Origin: a bacterium | GTDB lineage: Bacteria > Acidobacteriota > Thermoanaerobaculia > Multivoradales > J023 | Assembly: GCA_024226315.1 (NCBI GenBank) | Contig: JAAELT010000460.1 | Coordinates: 1-64,000, forward strand | Reading direction: 5' to 3' | Length of the DNA: 64,000 nt | Shown here: in pieces, positions 18,748 to 27,090 of the stretch | Layout: each line of letters begins with the position of its first letter | How positions within the stretch are numbered: position 1 is the first letter of the stretch | The notes under the pieces: generated by a model | The model's input: only the letters and a program-made list of their open reading frames with translations | Told to the model about the DNA's origin: nothing | The model's database searches: none | Position numbers and translations under genes: made by a program

Positions 18748-19626
18748 ATGCTGTGGCGCCGGAGACCGTCTCCCGAGATCGAGCGTGCGCTCGCCCGCGT
18801 GAAGATCTTCTCGACCTTGCCGCCGCGCGACCTCCGCAAACTCGCCGGCATGTGCCTGCTGCGGAGCTATGCCGCGGGCGACTTCATCCTCGAGGAGGGC
18901 TCCACCGGCCTCGGCCTGTTCCTCGTCACTGCCGGCACGGTGGAAGTCTTCAAGACCAGGGACGGCGAGAAGGTCCCCCTGGCCGTCCTCGGCCGGGGCG
19001 ACGTACTCGGCGAGATGGCGCTGCTCGACAATCAGCCCCGTTCGGCGACGGCCGTGGCGCTCGAAGGCACCGAATGCCTGCTGCTCTCACGGGATCAGTT
19101 CCGCACCCTGCTCAAGCGCCGGCCGCGGATCGCCTGGCCGATCGTGCCGGCGCTGACGGCCAGGATCCGCGACCTGCAGGATCAGTTGCTCGCCGCCGAA
19201 CGGCCGCCCACTCCAGCAGCCGTGGAAAAGGCCTCGCCGGAGGCACCCGAGACGCCCCCGCTCGACCAGGCGCCCGTGCCCGCGGCGAGCTCGGCGACGG
19301 CAGCCGAGACGGTCAAAGAGACGGCCGAATCGGCAGCGGACCCCGGGTCGGAGGGCTCCGAGGCCGGCCTGCTGCGAACACAGGTGGCCTTGATGATGAC
19401 CGGCGCCGTCGGCTTCGGCGAGTCGGCCCGGCTGCTGGAAGTGTTCGTGCGCCGTCTCGACCAGGAAGCCGGGCTCTCCGACGAACGTTCTCTGCTCGAA
19501 GTAGCACGCGATTTCCCGTCGGGTCTGTTCGCCGCCGGGCGCACCTCCTGGAGCGAAGGACTGAAGGTGCCCTCGAAGATGCTCCAAAGCTTCCGCGACC
19601 ATCTGCGCAAGCCACGCGACGAGTAG
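18748..19626 (+). CDS. Cyclic-nucleotide-binding domain protein without a DNA-binding domain
   Basis: The product has 292 residues; ATG at 18748 is the first start in frame whose protein looks real. Residues about 12-125 are a cNMP-binding domain ('FILEEGSTGLGLFLVTAGTV', then 'GEMALLDNQPRSATAVAL', with the phosphate-binding Arg kept). There is no helix-turn-helix. A Pro/Ala-rich linker (residues 155-205) leads to a helical tail. A GATACT -10-like box sits just before the ATG, hinting at a very short leader. It heads a five-gene plus-strand operon (3-base gap to the next gene). The partner may be the class III cyclase at 40345, but that is inference. Confidence 0.8.
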   Translation: MLWRRRPSPEIERALARVKIFSTLPPRDLRKLAGMCLLRSYAAGDFILEEGSTGLGLFLVTAGTVEVFKTRDGEKVPLAVLGRGDVLGEMALLDNQPRSATAVALEGTECLLLSRDQFRTLLKRRPRIAWPIVPALTARIRDLQDQLLAAERPPTPAAVEKASPEAPETPPLDQAPVPAASSATAAETVKETAESAADPGSEGSEAGLLRTQVALMMTGAVGFGESARLLEVFVRRLDQEAGLSDERSLLEVARDFPSGLFAAGRTSWSEGLKVPSKMLQSFRDHLRKPRDE

Positions 19627-19629
19627 CAG

Positions 19630-20205
19630 ATGCTGCGCACCGTCAAGGCGTCCGCCCGCATCGAGGGCACCCGCGAGGATCTGTTCGCCATCATCACCGA
19701 CTATGGCCGGTACGCTACCTGGCTGCCCGGAATCGAGCACGCCGGTCTGCTGGCACGCGAGGGTGACGTCGCGATCGCGGAGTTCCGCGCCCCACGCTGG
19801 AGCCACCGCACCTTCAACATCGAGCTCGTCCACTCCCCCGAAGGCTCCGTGATCTTCCGCCAGATCGACAGCCTGGGCCGCCCCGACGTCGAGGGCAGCT
19901 GGAAGCTGGGTGAGACCGAGCCCGGGGTCGGCGCCGCCACCGTCCTGGTCGAGCTCGAGATGCGCGTCGAGACGCCGCTGCTGGGACTGATGAGCCGGCG
20001 CCGCCTGCGCTCGGCGATGTGCGCCGGCCTCGACGCTCTGGGATCACGCCGGCGCCACGTCGCCTCGGCGATGCCCGCGGCGGCGGCACGCAAGCAGAAA
20101 GTGCTCGAGGTGATCCGCGAGACGGACGGGCTCAAAGTCTGGTACCTCGGAGAGAGCTACCGCCTGCCCAGGGAGGACGGTCTGCCGAGGGAGGACGGCC
20201 CATGA
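19630..20205 (+). CDS. START/SRPBCC-fold protein (first copy)
   Basis: The product has 191 residues. The N-terminal pattern 'ASARIEGTREDLFAIITDYG' with 'RYATWLPGIEHAGLL', and the later 'GSWKLGETEPG..ATVLVELEMRVETPL', are typical of polyketide-cyclase/START proteins that hold a hydrophobic ligand in a helix-grip fold. The C-terminal tail repeats 'LPREDGLPREDGP'. It starts 3 bases after the cNMP-binding gene and overlaps the next gene by ATGA, so it is translationally coupled. The ligand is unknown. Confidence 0.75.
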   Translation: MLRTVKASARIEGTREDLFAIITDYGRYATWLPGIEHAGLLAREGDVAIAEFRAPRWSHRTFNIELVHSPEGSVIFRQIDSLGRPDVEGSWKLGETEPGVGAATVLVELEMRVETPLLGLMSRRRLRSAMCAGLDALGSRRRHVASAMPAAAARKQKVLEVIRETDGLKVWYLGESYRLPREDGLPREDGP

Positions 20206-20786
20206 TCCGCAAGCTCGCCCGCGCCGAGGCACAGGTGGAGGTGGTCCAGGGCGTCTTTCGCGACAGCGACTCCTGGCCACAGTGGATGCCGGGTGTCGCC
20301 GCCACCAGGACGCTCTCGGCCGACGGCGACCACCGGCTGGTCGAGGTCATCCTGCTGGTCTTCGGGCGCCGCCTGGTGCAGAAGCTGGAGTGCCGCGAGC
20401 AGGACGGCCGCATGACCCACCGCCAGGTGAAGGGCTGGTTCCGCAAGTGGGAGGCCGTGTGGACCTTCGCCCCGCCGCCCGACGGCCAGGGCACGACGAT
20501 CTCCCTGAGTCTCGATTTCGATCTCGGCGTCGCCGGCCTGTTCGTGCCCCGCAAGCTGCTCGGCGACTGGGTCGGCGGCCTGATCCAGGACACGCTCGAC
20601 CAGGGCCGGCGCCGCGCCGAGAAGCTCGCGCGCTCGCGCCGCGAGCTGACCGGGGCGGTCCCGGTCGGGCTGCCTCTGCTGCAGGTCTGGGAGACCGCCG
20701 ACGGCTTCGAAGTGCGCTTCGCCGGCCGCACCTTCCACGTCGAAGCACTGGAGCCGGCGGGGGGGAGCAAAGATGGCGGTCGCTGA
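20202..20786 (+). CDS. START/SRPBCC-fold protein (second copy)
   Basis: ATG at 20202 overlaps the preceding stop (ATGA), giving 194 residues. The layout parallels its neighbour: 'VQGVFRDSDSWPQWMPGVAA', 'LVQKLECREQDGRMTHRQVK', 'FAPPPDGQGTTISLSLDFDL' and the same C-terminal 'VWETADGFEVRFAGRTFHVE' segment as the first copy ('VIRETDGLKVWYLGESYRLP'). The two genes are probably an old tandem duplication. It overlaps the M20 peptidase gene by 14 bases. A longer upstream start would lie inside the previous gene and is rejected. Confidence 0.75.
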   Translation: MIRKLARAEAQVEVVQGVFRDSDSWPQWMPGVAATRTLSADGDHRLVEVILLVFGRRLVQKLECREQDGRMTHRQVKGWFRKWEAVWTFAPPPDGQGTTISLSLDFDLGVAGLFVPRKLLGDWVGGLIQDTLDQGRRRAEKLARSRRELTGAVPVGLPLLQVWETADGFEVRFAGRTFHVEALEPAGGSKDGGR

Positions 20787-22044
20787 GCTCGCCACGCTGC
20801 GGGACCGGCTCGGTGACGTGCTGCGCCGGCGCGAGACTCGCTACCTCGATCTGCTGCGACGCATGGTGGCGATCAACACCTTCACCGACAACCCGCAAGG
20901 CGTCGAAGAGCTGGGGCGCCTCACCGCCCGGGCTTTCGAGAGCCTCGGATTCCGCGCCGAGACTGTCCCCGCCGCCGATCGCCGCTACGGCCCACACCTG
21001 GTACTGACCCGCGAGGCGCCCGACCCCGCGGCCCCCCGCATCGGCCTGGTCTCGCACCTGGACACGGTGTTCTCGGCCGAGGAGGAGCGGCGTCACGATT
21101 TCCGCTGGCGGGAGGACGGCGACCGCATCTACGGTCCCGGCACCGTCGACATCAAGGGCGGCACGGTGGTCGCCTACATGATGCTCGACGCCCTATGTGA
21201 GGCGGCGTCCGAGGTGCTCGACGCGGCGACCTGGGTGGTGTTGCTGGACTCGGCCGAGGAACAGATGGCGCCTGACTTCGGCCCCCTGTGCCTAGAGCGG
21301 CTGGGCACCGACCACAGCGTCCCTGGGCAGACCGCCGCCTGCCTGGTGTTCGAGGGCGGGCTCATGGACGCCGACGAGGCCAAAGCTGTAGTCGCCCGCA
21401 AGGGAATGGCCGTCTTTCTGGTGGAGACTCACGGCCGGGCGTCCCACGCCGGCGCCGGCCACCCGCGCGGCGCCAACGCCCTGCTACAAATGGCCGACGT
21501 GATCCGGCGCATCGAGGGCTGGACCGACTACGACCACGATCTGACGTTCAACGTCGGCGTCGTCTACGGCGGTACGGTGACCAACCGCGTACCGCACTCG
21601 GCCATCGCCCAGGTCGAGATGCGCACCTTCCGCTCCGACGTCTACGACGACGCGATGGCCAAGATGAAGTCGCTAGCCGACTTCTCCACCGTCCGCAGCG
21701 CATTGGACGACTACCCCTGCAGCGTCACCGTGGAGGTCGTTTTCGAATGCGACCCCTGGCCCCTCAACGACGACACCGACCGGCTGCTCAAATGCTGGCA
21801 GGAAGCCGGCGACGAGCTCGGAATCGACGTCCTGGCCGAGGACCGGGGCGGCCTCTCCGACGGCAACCGCCTCTGGCGGCACTTCCCGACTCTCGACGGC
21901 CTCGGCCCCTCGGGCGCCAACGCCCACTGCTCCGAGCAGTCCGAGGACGGCTCCAAGGAACAGGAGTACGCCACCCGCTCGACCTTCGTGCCAAAGGCCC
22001 TGCTCAACGCCCTGGCGGTCGCGCGGCTGCTCGAACAGCGGTAG
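20773..22044 (+). CDS. M20 family metallopeptidase (glutamate carboxypeptidase-like)
   Basis: The product has 423 residues. Two-zinc site motifs are present: 'IGLVSHLDTVF' (His, Asp), 'YGPGTVDIKGGTVVAYMML' (bridging Asp) and 'LLDSAEEQMAP' (catalytic and metal Glu pair). The dimerisation insert follows ('GRASHAGAGHPRGANALLQM') and the final metal His is likely in 'GPSGANAHCSEQSE'. The order and length match CPG2/ArgE/DapE-type aminoacylases and carboxypeptidases. It is likely cytoplasmic, since no signal peptide is seen. The substrate is probably an N-acyl or peptide-linked amino acid. Confidence 0.87.
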   Translation: MAVAELATLRDRLGDVLRRRETRYLDLLRRMVAINTFTDNPQGVEELGRLTARAFESLGFRAETVPAADRRYGPHLVLTREAPDPAAPRIGLVSHLDTVFSAEEERRHDFRWREDGDRIYGPGTVDIKGGTVVAYMMLDALCEAASEVLDAATWVVLLDSAEEQMAPDFGPLCLERLGTDHSVPGQTAACLVFEGGLMDADEAKAVVARKGMAVFLVETHGRASHAGAGHPRGANALLQMADVIRRIEGWTDYDHDLTFNVGVVYGGTVTNRVPHSAIAQVEMRTFRSDVYDDAMAKMKSLADFSTVRSALDDYPCSVTVEVVFECDPWPLNDDTDRLLKCWQEAGDELGIDVLAEDRGGLSDGNRLWRHFPTLDGLGPSGANAHCSEQSEDGSKEQEYATRSTFVPKALLNALAVARLLEQR

Positions 22045-22068
22045 TCCCCGGCCGGAGAGAGAAGCACG

Positions 22069-22983
22069 ATGGAAAAGCTCGTCCTGACGCTCTTCCGCCT
22101 CTACTTCGGCATCGCCGGACGGATCGCCCCCGGTGCCGTGGGGAGACAGGCCCTGCGCCTGTTCTGCACGCCCCGGCGGCGGCCTCCCCTGCGGCCGGAG
22201 GCGGAGGAATTGCTGGCGCGCGCGGAGGCCTTCGACGTCGCGCACGAGGACGGCAAGCTGCGCGCCTTCCGCTGGCGCGCGGACGAGGCGTCGAACGGAC
22301 GCACCGTGCTCCTGGTCCATGGCTGGGAGTCGCGGGCGGCGCGCCTCGGCAAGTGGGTGCAGCCGCTGCTGAATGCAGGCTTCGATGTGGTGGCCTTCGA
22401 CGGCTACGCCCACGGCGATTCCGACGGCGAGCGCTCCTCCCTGCCGGACTTCGTGACCGCGATCAGCGAGGTGGCCGAGGCCGCCGGCCCGTTCGAGGCG
22501 GTCGTCGGGCACTCGATGGGCGCGGCGGCGGGCGTCATGGCGGTCGCCGGCGCGGAGATCACCGGCCTGCCGGCGGTGCCGGCGCGGCGCCTGGTGCTGG
22601 TCGCCGGGCCCGACCGCGCGCTCGACATCTTCAGATACTTCGCCGGGTTGGTGGGCCTGCCCGAGCATGCGTTCAAAGGCTTCGTGAAAGAGATCGAAGC
22701 CATCGGCGGGCAGCCCGTCGAGGTCTACTCCACCGCCGCCCTGCTCGCCGCCAGGCCGGTGCCAACCCTCCTGGTGCACGACCCCGCAGACGACGAGGTG
22801 CCCTACGAGCATGCCCGGCAGATCGTCGGCGCGTGTCCCGAGGTGACGCTGATGACGACCGAGGGCCTGGGGCACCACCGCATCGTCCGCGACCGGGAAG
22901 TGATCGAGCGCGGCGTGGCCTTCCTGGCGGGTGAGGCGGATGATCTTCAAGACGCCCACATCACGCCGATGTCAGTCTCTTGA
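22069..22983 (+). CDS. Alpha/beta hydrolase
   Basis: The product has 304 residues. The oxyanion strand 'TVLLVHGWESRAARLGKW' is followed by the nucleophile elbow 'VVGHSMGAAAG' (Ser near residue 148), the acid 'LLVHDPADDEVPY' and the final His in 'LGHHRIVRD'. All three triad residues are present. An unusual feature is that the last nine codons lie within the first, diverged unit of the 42-bp repeat array, so the natural C-terminus may have been replaced by repeat sequence. It closes the operon that begins at 18748. Confidence 0.85.
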   Translation: MEKLVLTLFRLYFGIAGRIAPGAVGRQALRLFCTPRRRPPLRPEAEELLARAEAFDVAHEDGKLRAFRWRADEASNGRTVLLVHGWESRAARLGKWVQPLLNAGFDVVAFDGYAHGDSDGERSSLPDFVTAISEVAEAAGPFEAVVGHSMGAAAGVMAVAGAEITGLPAVPARRLVLVAGPDRALDIFRYFAGLVGLPEHAFKGFVKEIEAIGGQPVEVYSTAALLAARPVPTLLVHDPADDEVPYEHARQIVGACPEVTLMTTEGLGHHRIVRDREVIERGVAFLAGEADDLQDAHITPMSVS

Positions 22984-23209
22984 AGATTTCAAGGAGCGCA
23001 CTTCACGCTGAAGTCAGTCCCTTGAAAGTTTCAAGAAGCGCACTTCACGCTGAAGTCAGTCCCTCGAAAGTTTCCAAGAAGCGCACTTCACGCTGAAGTC
23101 AGTCCCTTGAAAGTTTCAAGAAGCACACTTCACGCTGAAGTCAGTCCCTTGGAAATCCTAAGGAGCGCACTTCACGCTGAAGTCAGTCCCTTGAAAATCT
23201 CGAGACGCT
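22957..23209. repeat. Tandem 42-bp array with two palindromes per unit
   Basis: Six units begin at about 22957, 22999, 23041, 23084, 23126 and 23168 (steps of 42, 42, 43, 42, 42). Each unit has palindrome 1, ACTTCA-CGC-TGAAGT, and palindrome 2, CTTGAAA-G-TTTCAAG. In the first unit palindrome 1 reads ACATC...GATGT, a compensated change on both arms. In the fifth unit palindrome 2 reads CCTTGG...CC(T)AAGG, again matched on both arms. The array fills the space between two convergent genes. There are no unique spacers, so it is not CRISPR. Confidence 0.9.
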
Positions 23210-23223
23210 GACATCCGCCGCTT

Positions 23224-23940
23224 TCAATCCTCCCCTGCCGCTTTCTTCTCACGGAGCCGTCTGCGGTTTTCCTCGGCCTTCCGGGTCCGGCTCGCCCTGA
23301 TTTCCTGGCGCATCGCCTGGCGCATCGGCTTGATCGTGGTCTGGTAGTACTTGCGCGCCCGGGCAGGCTTGCCGCAACGGCTGCACCACTTCCGCGGGCT
23401 GCCGGGCGAGCGGTCGACCAACATCAGGTCGCAGTCCTCGCCGGCGCACCTGCCGACCTTGCGGTGGTACTTGGTAGTGAGCAGGTCGGAGAGCGACAAC
23501 AGCACGAACCAGAGCACACGGTCCAGGTCGTCGCCGCCGCGGTCGCCCCAGTCCCAACGGTAGCCGCTGGCGGCCGGCACCATGCGCCGGTTGGCCATCA
23601 CCGCGCTCAGGAGTCCGTTGAGCGTCTCGATGTCGCCGGCGGCCGGGGTCCGGCGCGCCTCGAGAGCCCGGAGCACGCTCTCGGCGAGCTTCCGCAGATC
23701 CGCCGCCCGCCGCGCCACCGCCTCGGCCTCCGCCGGCCGCTGCGCCGCCGCGCGCTCCAACCGCTCGCCGTCGGCGCCGGTCAGCACGTCGAGGCGCAGG
23801 CCCCAGGCCACCAGGTCCGCGTAGGTGACGATCGACTTGCGCCAGCGGCTGGCGCTGTTGACGAAGGTCACGCACAGACCGCCGTCATGGCGCACGACGG
23901 CGGGCAGATCGGAGGTCTTGCGCTTCCTGGTCTTGGGCAT
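23224..23940 (-). CDS. ABATE-like / CGNR-type zinc finger regulator
   Basis: The product has 238 residues. ATG at 23940 has GGGAG 5 bases upstream and is preferred over the in-frame GTG at 23955. The N-terminal half resembles the ABATE domain ('FVNSASRWRKSIVTYADLVA', 'LTGADGERLERAAAQRP'). Four cysteines form a zinc finger near residue 165 ('RCAGEDCDLMLVD', 'RKWCSRCGKPARARKYY'). The usual C-G-N-R is C-G-K-P here. The tail is very basic. These proteins are predicted stress-related transcription regulators. The final codons adjoin the 42-bp array. Confidence 0.7.
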   Translation of the reverse strand: MPKTRKRKTSDLPAVVRHDGGLCVTFVNSASRWRKSIVTYADLVAWGLRLDVLTGADGERLERAAAQRPAEAEAVARRAADLRKLAESVLRALEARRTPAAGDIETLNGLLSAVMANRRMVPAASGYRWDWGDRGGDDLDRVLWFVLLSLSDLLTTKYHRKVGRCAGEDCDLMLVDRSPGSPRKWCSRCGKPARARKYYQTTIKPMRQAMRQEIRASRTRKAEENRRRLREKKAAGED

Positions 23941-24019
23941 GATGACTCCCGTCACGGCACGGTTTCGGTGACCGCGGGGAGGGTATCACAGTGGTTTTGG
24001 CGCCCCAGGCGCAAAGAGT

Positions 24020-24976
24020 CTATCTGACGCCGATGTTGATGGAGAGGTTGAACCTCACCACCACCGGCTCGCCATGAAGAGTCGCCGGCTCGAACTTCCA
24101 CTGCTTCACGGTTCCGGCCGCCTCCTCGCTCAGACCATTGGGCAGTCCCTCGAGGACATCGACGCACTGGACGTCGCCGTTCTTGTCGATGATCGCCTCG
24201 AATGACATCGTGCCTCGGACGCCAGCCCGAAGGGCTCCCTCGAGGGACGGCGGCTGCGGGGCATGGACCTTCACGGGTGGCATCACCTCGCCACCGACCG
24301 GCAGCGGACCGATCGGCAGGTCGTTCGAGACTCCTTCTCCCGCGGGCCCCGGCCCCGAGAAGGACTCCTCGCAGGCCAGCCACTCCAGCGCCCTTCTGGC
24401 CCCGGCGGCCTGGGCGCCATCGGGCGAAGTCTCCAGGTACTCGGCGAAAGCCGCCTTGGCCTCCTCGCGCCGCCCGCGGCGCTTCAGCACCTCCGCCAGG
24501 TTGTACAAAGCGATCCCCCGGCCGCCAGTGGCCTCCAGGACGGCCATGAAGGCCAACTCGGCTTCTTCGAGGATTTTCCCGCGATCTCGGTCCGTGGTCT
24601 CGCCTGGCAAGAACGACGCCTTCGCCTGCAGGAAGAGACTGATGCCGAGGTTGTTGGCGGCGCGAGCCCGATCGGCCGGCTCCGTCGCCGCCGCGAGAGC
24701 GCGTCGCGCATAGGGCTCAGTGCTGGAGGGATCCCCGAGGTTGTTGTAGCAAACGGCGAGATCCAGCAACAGCTCGACCGGCGGCTCGCCGGCGTGCCCC
24801 TCCGCCTTCTTCAGATGCTTGATCGCCGCCTCGAACTTCCCCTTCGCCATCAAGGCCCGGCCCTTGTCCCGCGCCTTGGCGTAGACGGGAGACTCCTGCG
24901 AGTCCGCGACCGAGACCGGCGGAGGCAGCGTCAGCAAGGCGACTGCGGCGAGCGTGCAGAGAAGTATTCGAAGCAT
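24020..24976 (-). CDS. TPR protein with TonB C-terminal domain
   Basis: ATG at 24976 has GGAGG 8 bases upstream and gives a proper signal peptide (MLRILLCTLAAVALLTLPPP), so the longer frame is rejected. The product has 318 residues. Residues about 35-210 are TPR-like helices ('VELLLDLAVCYNNLGD', 'IALYNLAEVLKRRGR'). Residues about 245-318 are a TonB C-terminal fold ('GTMSFEAIIDKNGDVQCVDV', 'VKQWKFEPATLHGEPVVVRF'). There is no N-terminal TonB anchor or Pro-rich span, so it is probably a periplasmic TonB-C-like protein and not an energy transducer. Confidence 0.8.
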   Translation of the reverse strand: MLRILLCTLAAVALLTLPPPVSVADSQESPVYAKARDKGRALMAKGKFEAAIKHLKKAEGHAGEPPVELLLDLAVCYNNLGDPSSTEPYARRALAAATEPADRARAANNLGISLFLQAKASFLPGETTDRDRGKILEEAELAFMAVLEATGGRGIALYNLAEVLKRRGRREEAKAAFAEYLETSPDGAQAAGARRALEWLACEESFSGPGPAGEGVSNDLPIGPLPVGGEVMPPVKVHAPQPPSLEGALRAGVRGTMSFEAIIDKNGDVQCVDVLEGLPNGLSEEAAGTVKQWKFEPATLHGEPVVVRFNLSINIGVR

Positions 24977-25029
24977 GAGACGGCCCTCCTGGAGCCGCAT
25001 CCTATCCTTTCGACCACCCCCGACCGCAA

Positions 25030-25410
25030 TCAACGATAGCTCTGCAGCTGGCGTACCGTGTTCCACATCTCTTCCGCCGGCACCGAGTCGATCAGTCTCG
25101 AGACGCGACGCAGCAACTCGCCGAGCTGTCGGCGGCCGAGCTGGTTCGAGATCACGATTCCTGCGTGCTCGCGCCCCTCCTCGGCCCAGCGACGGGCGAG
25201 AGCGACGAAGTGATCTCGATTGAAGGTCAGAAGAGCGAATCCGCGCTCGGTGGCGCGAGTGAGCTGTTCCTCGTCAGAGAGCTCGAACGTCCCCCACTCG
25301 GCGGCGCTCGCCGCGTCGAAGCCGCGCTCGCGCAGCAGCGGCGCGAGCCGGTCCGTCACGTCTTCGTCGGTATAGAGCGCAAGGAAGAGCCGCTCTCGCG
25401 GCTCGGTCAT
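25030..25410 (-). CDS. DUF5615 PIN-like toxin
   Basis: The product has 126 residues. The pattern 'LALYTDEDVTDRLAPLLRER' with 'FALLTFNRDHFVALARRW' is that of DUF5615 PIN-like proteins, where the early acidic pair and the 'FNRDH' Asp stand in for PIN-domain metal ligands. It overlaps the DUF433 gene by 4 bases (25407-25410), the usual arrangement of DUF433/DUF5615 (VapBC45-like) toxin-antitoxin pairs. It is a probable ribonuclease toxin. Confidence 0.8.
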   Translation of the reverse strand: MTEPRERLFLALYTDEDVTDRLAPLLRERGFDAASAAEWGTFELSDEEQLTRATERGFALLTFNRDHFVALARRWAEEGREHAGIVISNQLGRRQLGELLRRVSRLIDSVPAEEMWNTVRQLQSYR

Positions 25411-25745
25411 GAAGCGGCGAAACGGATCACGCCGTCTTCGCCGAGGGTCGCGCCATGATCTTCGAGGACGTTCTCGATGCGGTTCCCCTCAATCTCGGCA
25501 TCGATCTGGTCGCGATGATCGAGGTAGTAGCTGATAGCGTCATGCACCGCAGCCAGACCCACATGCGGGTAGGTGTCGGCGACCTCCTGCGCGGACTCGC
25601 CCGCGAGGTGGAGCTCGGCGACCGTCCGGACCGAGATGCGGCTTCCCCGAATGCGTGGGCTGCCACCACAGACCCCTTCGGTACGGACGATGTGGGGATG
25701 CTCAGTGGGTGTCGTCTCGGGTTGAATGGCGGCGGCTTGAGGCAT
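25407..25745 (-). CDS. DUF433 antitoxin
   Basis: The product has 112 residues. The DUF433 core is 'GVCGGSPRIRGSRISVRTVA' then 'GESAQEVADTYPHVGLAAVH', a small winged-helix DNA-binding fold that pairs with DUF5615 toxins. The start at 25745 has GAGGAG 6 bases upstream. The first gene of the operon, it probably binds its own promoter and neutralises the downstream toxin. Confidence 0.82.
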   Translation of the reverse strand: MPQAAAIQPETTPTEHPHIVRTEGVCGGSPRIRGSRISVRTVAELHLAGESAQEVADTYPHVGLAAVHDAISYYLDHRDQIDAEIEGNRIENVLEDHGATLGEDGVIRFAAS

Positions 25746-25808
25746 CGTTCGCTCCTCGCGATCTGCTGATCATACCACTGCTTCGAAAACCGCCGAGAGG
25801 CTGATCCT

Positions 25809-26132
25809 TCAAACGTTCCCCCGCATCGGGTTCTCGAATCTCGAACAACCGTCGCGCTCGATCACTTCCCGGGTCTCCATGATCCGCGACCGCTCCTCGA
25901 CGCTGTCGTCGTCGCGGGAGACCACGGTGATGCTGCGGCAGTCGTAGGAACGGCGGGTGGCGTAGTGGACGACGAAGCTCTTGCGGGTGAGTGACGGATC
26001 GGCCAGCAGGTGGCCGGGGGCGCCGGTGGGCACCACCACCGGGTCGCGGTGCGAGATCTGCTCGCTGCCGTACTCGAAGCAGAGGAGGGAGGATTGGCGG
26101 TAGCGGACATCCTCCGCCTCAGTCCTCGGCAA
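25809..26132 (-). pseudogene. Decayed phytanoyl-CoA dioxygenase-like remnant
   Basis: The 107-residue frame begins only with TTG and overlaps the neighbouring antitoxin gene. It contains 'SLLCFEYGSEQISHRDPVVV' directly followed by 'GHLLADPSLTRKSFVVHYAT'. In PhyH-family proteins an 'H.D' iron-binding segment and a 'DP.LTRKS.V.HY' segment are separated by roughly 60-100 residues including the distal His. Here they are fused and the N-terminal half is missing. I read this as an internally deleted remnant; a short functional protein is the alternative. Confidence 0.45.
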
Positions 26133-26337
26133 GGATCTCGAGGGCCTCGACTCGGCTCAACAACGGTGTCCGACGCCCCTCATCCATTGCCTTGCCGAGG
26201 CAATAGTCTTCCAGCGCTTCCGCCAGCTCCTCGGGACTCGGGTCCTCTCGCGGCAGCAGGCGGCGCCAGAGCTCGATCGGCAGAACGACGGCCTGGGGCT
26301 CTCCTTGCTGGTCGGTCAGGTAGTGGACTCCGGTCAT
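26119..26337 (-). CDS. Small antitoxin-like protein, no toxin beside it
   Basis: The product has 72 residues. 'MTGVHYLTDQQGEPQAVVLP' with 'IELWRRLL' resembles the N-terminus of Phd/RelB-type antitoxins ('Y.TDE.G...AVVLPI..W'). GAGAGG lies 6 bases before the ATG. The expected toxin downstream is absent; instead the 3' end overlaps the PhyH-like remnant by 14 bases. It is an orphan antitoxin or a remnant of a former pair. Confidence 0.6.
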   Translation of the reverse strand: MTGVHYLTDQQGEPQAVVLPIELWRRLLPREDPSPEELAEALEDYCLGKAMDEGRRTPLLSRVEALEILAED

Positions 26338-26397
26338 ACTGCACCTCTCCCGCCTGAAGGTAGCACACTCGCTGAAGACTGGCCTTGCGCGGAGTGC

Positions 26398-27090
26398 TCA
26401 CGCCCCGCCCTCCACGAGGCTCTCGATCTCGCTCAGAACGCGCACGTCGTAGCTGACCTCGACTTCCGGATCGGGCTCCTTACCCGCCGGGTTGTACCAG
26501 CATGTGTCGATGCCGTAGTTGTTGCCGCCCCGGATGTCGGAGCTCAGGCTGTCGCCGACGATCAGCACCTCGCCTCTGGCCGGCGAGCCCATGCGCTCGA
26601 AGGCGAATTCGAAGATGCGCGGGTCGGGCTTGGCGAGGCCGATCTCCTCGGAGATCAGCACCGGGTCGAAGCAGTCGGAGATCGACGAGGCCGCCAACCG
26701 CGGCCGCTGGACCTGCGCCAGGCCGTTGGTGATCAGCGCCAGGCCGACCCGGCCCCGCAGGTCGCGGATCAGCTTCTCGGCGCCGTCGAGCAGGTCGGGG
26801 ACGCCGCCCAGGTGGCGCAGGTAGCGGTCGCTGAAGTCGCCGGCGTCGCCGGTCAGGCCGACCTCGTCGAACAGCTGCTCGAAGCGGCGGATCTGCAGCC
26901 GGTCCTGGGTCAGCTCGCCGCGCTCGAACTCCAGCCAGATCTGATGGTTGATGCGCCGGTAGGCCGCGAGGTCGTCGGGCTGGAAGCGATGACCGTTGTG
27001 GGAGAAGGTCCGCTCGAGCGCCGTCGATTCGGCGCGGTCGTAGTCGAAGAGCGTGCCGTCGGCGTCGAACAGGATCCAGCTGTATCTCAT
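26398..27090 (-). CDS. yjjG: HAD-family nucleotidase (YjjG type)
   Basis: The product has 230 residues. HAD motif I is 'WILFDADGTLFDYDRAE' (catalytic D-x-D), motif II 'LALITNGLAQVQ', motif III Lys in 'IGLAKPDPRIF' and motif IV 'VLIVGDSLSSDIRGG'. 'NG' after motif II and the length match YjjG-type pyrimidine 5'-nucleotidases that remove non-canonical nucleotides. About 270 bases upstream (27091-27359) hold no gene I can support. Confidence 0.85.
   Translation of the reverse strand: MRYSWILFDADGTLFDYDRAESTALERTFSHNGHRFQPDDLAAYRRINHQIWLEFERGELTQDRLQIRRFEQLFDEVGLTGDAGDFSDRYLRHLGGVPDLLDGAEKLIRDLRGRVGLALITNGLAQVQRPRLAASSISDCFDPVLISEEIGLAKPDPRIFEFAFERMGSPARGEVLIVGDSLSSDIRGGNNYGIDTCWYNPAGKEPDPEVEVSYDVRVLSEIESLVEGGA

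Noticed and set aside
22957..23209. CRISPR array
   Set aside because: The units are contiguous 42-bp repeats without unique spacers, and no cas genes are present.
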